Of a stretch of 64,000 nucleotides of DNA, positions 60,301 through 64,000 are shown in pieces (position 1 is the first letter of the stretch; the number at the start of each line of letters is the position of its first letter). Origin of the DNA: Nereocystis luetkeana (Eukaryota; Sar; Phaeophyceae; Laminariales; Laminariaceae); NCBI GenBank assembly GCA_031213475.1, contig JARUPZ010000009.1:6729601-6793600 (forward strand). Direction: 5' to 3'. Made by a program: the position numbers and the translations under genes. The notes beneath the pieces were generated by a model. That model worked only from the letters and a program-made list of their open reading frames with translations. It was not told the DNA's origin and did no database searches.

Positions 60301-61500
60301 TCACTGTAACACCAGACACGAAACACACGCCCCCGTTTGGAAATAATAGTGGTTTTTGTGATTGGCGAGTGGCGCAGGCGTACTGCTGTGTAAAGAAAGC
60401 AGCAAACGGTAGGGGTTGAAGTTTTCGGGTCATTGCTTCCAGCCAGGCTGATCTCGCTGGCTAGCTCAACCGATTAACGTGCTGTGCTCACTGGTGGTTT
60501 CTTTTTCAGAACTACTTGTATCGCATAGATGGGGGAATATAACACATATATATACTCGTATATAATATGTATAAATTGCATTCATTTGAGATCATGCTTG
60601 GGGCAAAACCTTGAACCCCCTCGAGGGATAACGGCCGATAGCAGGCACCATTGTTTTGAGGTTGCTCAACATATGGCCTGCCCACTCGTTTTACACTCCA
60701 ACGTTTCATTGGACGCGCTCCCTCTCAAACGGGTGAATAAGTCCAGCGGAGTTAAGAAGAGTTTTTCGAGTAGAGTGCGGTCCGTGTTAATTTTGTCTAC
60801 TTCCGGTATACTCAAAACACAAGCTTCGCCATTTAGAGTGCATTCCGACTGACAACGGTTGTATCCGGATTGCGGCGGGTCCCCCGCGTGCTTCGATACA
60901 GCTCTGCTGTTTGTGGGCACTAGTGCTTCGTACACGATCAGGTTGTGCTTTTTCGGGTTGTTCGAATATATCAACAGTCGGTCCCAAAAGTTTGACGTTC
61001 TAGTTGAAGTAGGGGAAGGTTAACGGCGCACGACGCTACAATGCACCCTTTCGAATGTTACGATGCGTGGTAGTCATTACGTCCGCGTGAGTCCCATGGT
61101 CGGCCAATCATAAGGACATGTTACATCATGTCGTATATACCGGCTCAAGCGGGCGCCGTACTGGTCGCACGTAGCTGTCTGCCTGATAAAATATATATCT
61201 ATACATATTATATATAAAGATATATAGATGTATTGCCTAACGCTGCGAAGAGCCTAATGAACAAAGGGATGCTAGGGAAATAATCCGCACCGCCTATTTG
61301 ACAGTACATTCCCCAGTTGGCTACGGGAAACCCACTTGGAGAAAGGCCACACCAAGAACGTCTCGGGGACCATTCTACTAGCCGGTTCACCAACTGCACC
61401 ACTGGTGGCGTGAGACGAGCACACTAGCACAGGTAGAAACAGCTCCGTTTGGTTCCTGCAAACCTTGATTGACGTGGAGCTGTCTGGCCACGTCCGGTCG
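54386..61500. other. no recognised gene
   Basis: Frames of up to 218 codons (minus 57207-57863) and 179 codons (plus 56491-57030) show no known domain. Blocks rich in GACCCG words near 58620-58870 and 59200-59480 resemble each other loosely and may be a decayed repeat. A TA-rich patch lies near 61185-61225. Confidence 0.3.
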
Positions 61501-61589
61501 TAATCAACGTGGGTTCACAAACGCAACGGTCACGTCGCACACGATACCATCAACGGGCAAAGACCCGCAAACCTCTTGTCTCAGGGAAA

Positions 61590-62156
61590 CCTATGTACAG
61601 AACATGGATAATTGAATGTCCTTTACAACGGAGAGAAATGAAAACCTATGACGAATTCGAGTTTTGCGCCGGGCAGACACTTGAAGAGACGACGCCAGAG
61701 AAACATATGACACTATGGTTTACATCCACAAATTTTGTCACTCGCATTTTTTTCCATTCCCAGCCAATGCACACAGGAGGACCACACCTAAACGTGTTAA
61801 ATTCGTAGCAAGTTCGACGTGTGTGGTTTGAACGCAGAGTTGACGTTGAGGGGTAACAAGGAGGAGCAAAGTTACATTACTTTGGGTCGACTGAACATAC
61901 AATCCACCACCTCGCGCAATCGGCCAGACGATATTATTGAGCGCGAGAGTGTGGATACGTTCAATGCGTCAGCTTGAAGGTGGAGGTGTATGTTATAGCA
62001 ATAGACGGCCCTCAAAACATAATTTCGAAGGAAATCAATTTTGATGCAAATCGAGCTGCAGGCCCTAGGAAGGAGAAGCGATATCTTGTTGAAGGCCGCT
62101 GGCCCCCTAGTATCGCATCCGTTTCGGCAGACGGGCCACCCCTTAGGAACGCTTGA
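61590..62156 (+). other. weak coding-like stretch, unidentified
   Basis: Three plus frames follow one another in different phases: ~61590-61808 (YRTWIIECPLQRREMKTYDE), ~61810-61973 (SKFDVCGLNAELTLRGNKEE) and ~61974-62156 (KVEVYVIAIDGPQNIISKEI). Each is hydrophilic and protein-like, but third positions are not G/C-biased and no family is recognised. It could be a decayed gene or chance. Confidence 0.2.
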
Positions 62157-62780
62157 AAACGGGCAGATATGGTCTTCGTGTCGGGGCCTATACCAGAGGT
62201 GAACAGTTCTGTAACCAAGCATGACGGACTACGAGGGAGTGAAGGTTTACGTAGGATGGTGATGTTTTTGATAATATGCACTTCAAAGCCACCAACTAAT
62301 GCAATCATAAGGCCGATCAGAGAGGAAGAGCATAATCATTATCGATAGCCAGCTCGACGCGGATGGGAGTGCGCCATTGCACCGAGGCGTCGACTGTGAG
62401 CGTTCTACAACTACAGCACGTCGGGGCCCTGTATCCTCCTTGCCACAGGGGCAAAACAGCGGGTGCGGCCATGAGGCAGTGAGTCGCCTTGATGGCGTCA
62501 CGCAGGGTGTTGGTCAAGTACGCCATGGAAGTTGACCCGAGGTGTTCCACCGGATTGTTTACCTGGCAAGAGTAGGATTGAAATAAAAGGAAAAACGCCC
62601 GATCTGCGGTAAAGGCTGTTGCTAGGAGGCAGTCGAGGAGCGCAAAGTGATGTTGATGACGGTCACACGATGGTCCAAAATAATTAAATGAAAAACACGA
62701 ACCGCTCGTGATGGGTCTAATGTTTAGTATGCCTCTGCACGTATAGAGCAATAACCATTTTCCCAACACGCCGGAGACCC
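62157..62780. other. no feature recognised
   Basis: A minus frame of 150 codons (62317-62769) has no motif. Confidence 0.35.
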
Positions 62781-63257
62781 GTGTGGCCTCGGTTTACGCA
62801 CAATGTGAGCATCATTTTTCAACCTCACAAGCTGGTGAAGCTCGTTGCTCCGGCATTGACATCGACGAAGAGCCGGTCACCTCCGTTAGGTGAAGCTCTC
62901 GAATGTGGTCGAAGGCTCCCTTGTAGTGAAGACCATGGACGAGCTTGTACGCGCACCCAGCCGTCATTTGCCAGTAGACGTCCTTATATATCTGATGTCA
63001 CGCCGGTACCTTCGTCAAGGGAAAAGTCCAATAGGTTGACATGGGGGTCGGAGATGATGTATGAGTCCCTCGAAGCGTCTCAATACGTGGTGCACGACGT
63101 ATGCCCTACAGGCCCCTACCACGCCCGCCTGCTTCGCACCAGAGTTTCGTTACGGAGGCACGGTACGCTGTCAAGACAGCACTTTGATTGTTTTCGGGGC
63201 TACTGCTTTGGAACCTCCTACACCTTGCTCCGAATATATGATCTGCAGAAGACCTAA
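62781..63257. other. coding-like periodicity on both strands, unidentified
   Basis: A plus frame of 158 codons fills the interval. Minus frames (about 62812-62993, with DVYWQMTAGCAYKLVHGLHY, and about 62994-63085, with DSYIISDPHVNLLDFSLDEG) and another plus phase (VKLSNVVEGSLVVKTMDELV) are also open with G/C-rich third positions. One strand may hold a decayed gene. The sequence alone does not settle which, and no domain is recognised. Confidence 0.25.
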
Positions 63258-64000
63258 ATGTGGAACTCGTTCAACAACATCAAACTAGTAGCCCGAATAT
63301 GTTCAGTAGATGGATACGCAAGCAGAATAGCGTTCGATAGGCCTAGGTTTATGCCCACCAACGTTCTAAAACACTGCGACAACTTCGTTCCATGTGTTGT
63401 TTAGGAACCTCGTCAGTCAGGAAAATATATGGCGAAAGGTGTCACTCCTTTAAGCTCATGCGCCTAAACCAATATACAACTTCATGCATACCCCAGCACA
63501 ATTGATCTAAAGGCGCTGGTCAGCCCGGAGCAAGCCGTTTGACCATAAGATGATAACCCGATCGGAGCACGCCATCGGTGACGACGAGCTTGAGTTTTTT
63601 GGCCGAAAGAGACTGCGCGCGGGATAGCTTGGTCGTATCCCGCTAAATGTACCAACCTGGCATGTTTAGCTCTTGCCTCTGACCTCCACGAGCAGCGGCC
63701 ATTCGCCGAAACGATTCTCGTTGCTGTTACAGACGAGCCCAGAGCTTCTCGGAGAATCGTTGGCCGCGGAGCGAGATGGGAAACTCTCCACAGCCAAGGC
63801 CGCTGCTGTCACCTTCATCCGAGGGGACGGGGAACGATTGTGTTTCCGGCAAGGTTGACGAAATAGACACGTTAAAGGAGTTGTGGGCTTCTGTGCCTCT
63901 CGTGGTAGGAAATTTGTCAACAAAAAATCTGCCGCTGCATTAGTAGCCGACTCATCAGACAGCAGTCGGTCGGGGGGCAAGCGAAGGGAGAGAGGATAAT
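63258..64000. other. no recognised gene
   Basis: A minus frame of about 104 codons (63666-63980) is Arg/Ala-rich without motifs. Nothing else is seen to the window edge. Confidence 0.35.

Overview
The window looks like a gene-poor, transposon-rich piece of a nuclear eukaryotic genome. There are no operons and no long host open frames. The clearest features are LTR retrotransposons, LINE 3' ends, a tRNA-derived SINE family, two miniature inverted-repeat (MITE) families and many CAG/CAA-type simple repeats. A polypyrimidine-CAG splice acceptor stands before one short P-loop exon. The CAG/CAA richness, poly-Gln and poly-Pro tracts, LINE C-terminal type and a Cys-rich membrane-protein remnant suggest a stramenopile alga, perhaps a brown alga. 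This is inference; nothing here proves the taxon.

Layout. 0-4 kb: CAG-rich sequence and three copies of a ~180-bp dispersed repeat. 4.6 kb: an 88-bp piggyBac-type MITE. 5.8-6.2 kb: a possible minus-strand exon. 6.7-8.45 kb: a degenerate ~270-bp tandem array ending in a long (AAC)n tract. 8.5-18.2 kb: nothing recognised. 18.3-19.4 kb: a broken or intron-bearing minus-strand gene for a Cys-rich, membrane-anchored protein. 19.4-23.6 kb: nothing recognised. 23.6-27.9 kb: an old Ty1/Copia relic with diverged LTRs. 31.09-38.36 kb: a young Ty1/Copia element on the minus strand, with apparently identical 266-bp LTRs, a 5-bp target duplication and a SINE inserted into its 5' LTR. 39.9-54.4 kb: a MITE/SINE/LINE-dense stretch with five TA-type MITEs, three piggyBac-type MITEs, two SINEs, a foldback element and two LINE tails. 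51.1 kb: an orphan P-loop NTPase exon. 54.4-64 kb: nothing recognised apart from weak coding-like signals near 61.6-62.2 and 62.8-63.2 kb.

How the parts relate. This is mainly a record of insertions. Nesting gives an order: the Copia relic is old, the second Copia is very recent, and the SINE is younger still because it lies inside that element's LTR. The MITEs would depend on piggyBac-like and Tc1/mariner-like transposases, neither of which is seen here. The least expected signal is a 9-bp near-palindrome, TACCWGGTA, found 12 times where about 0.5 would be expected by chance.
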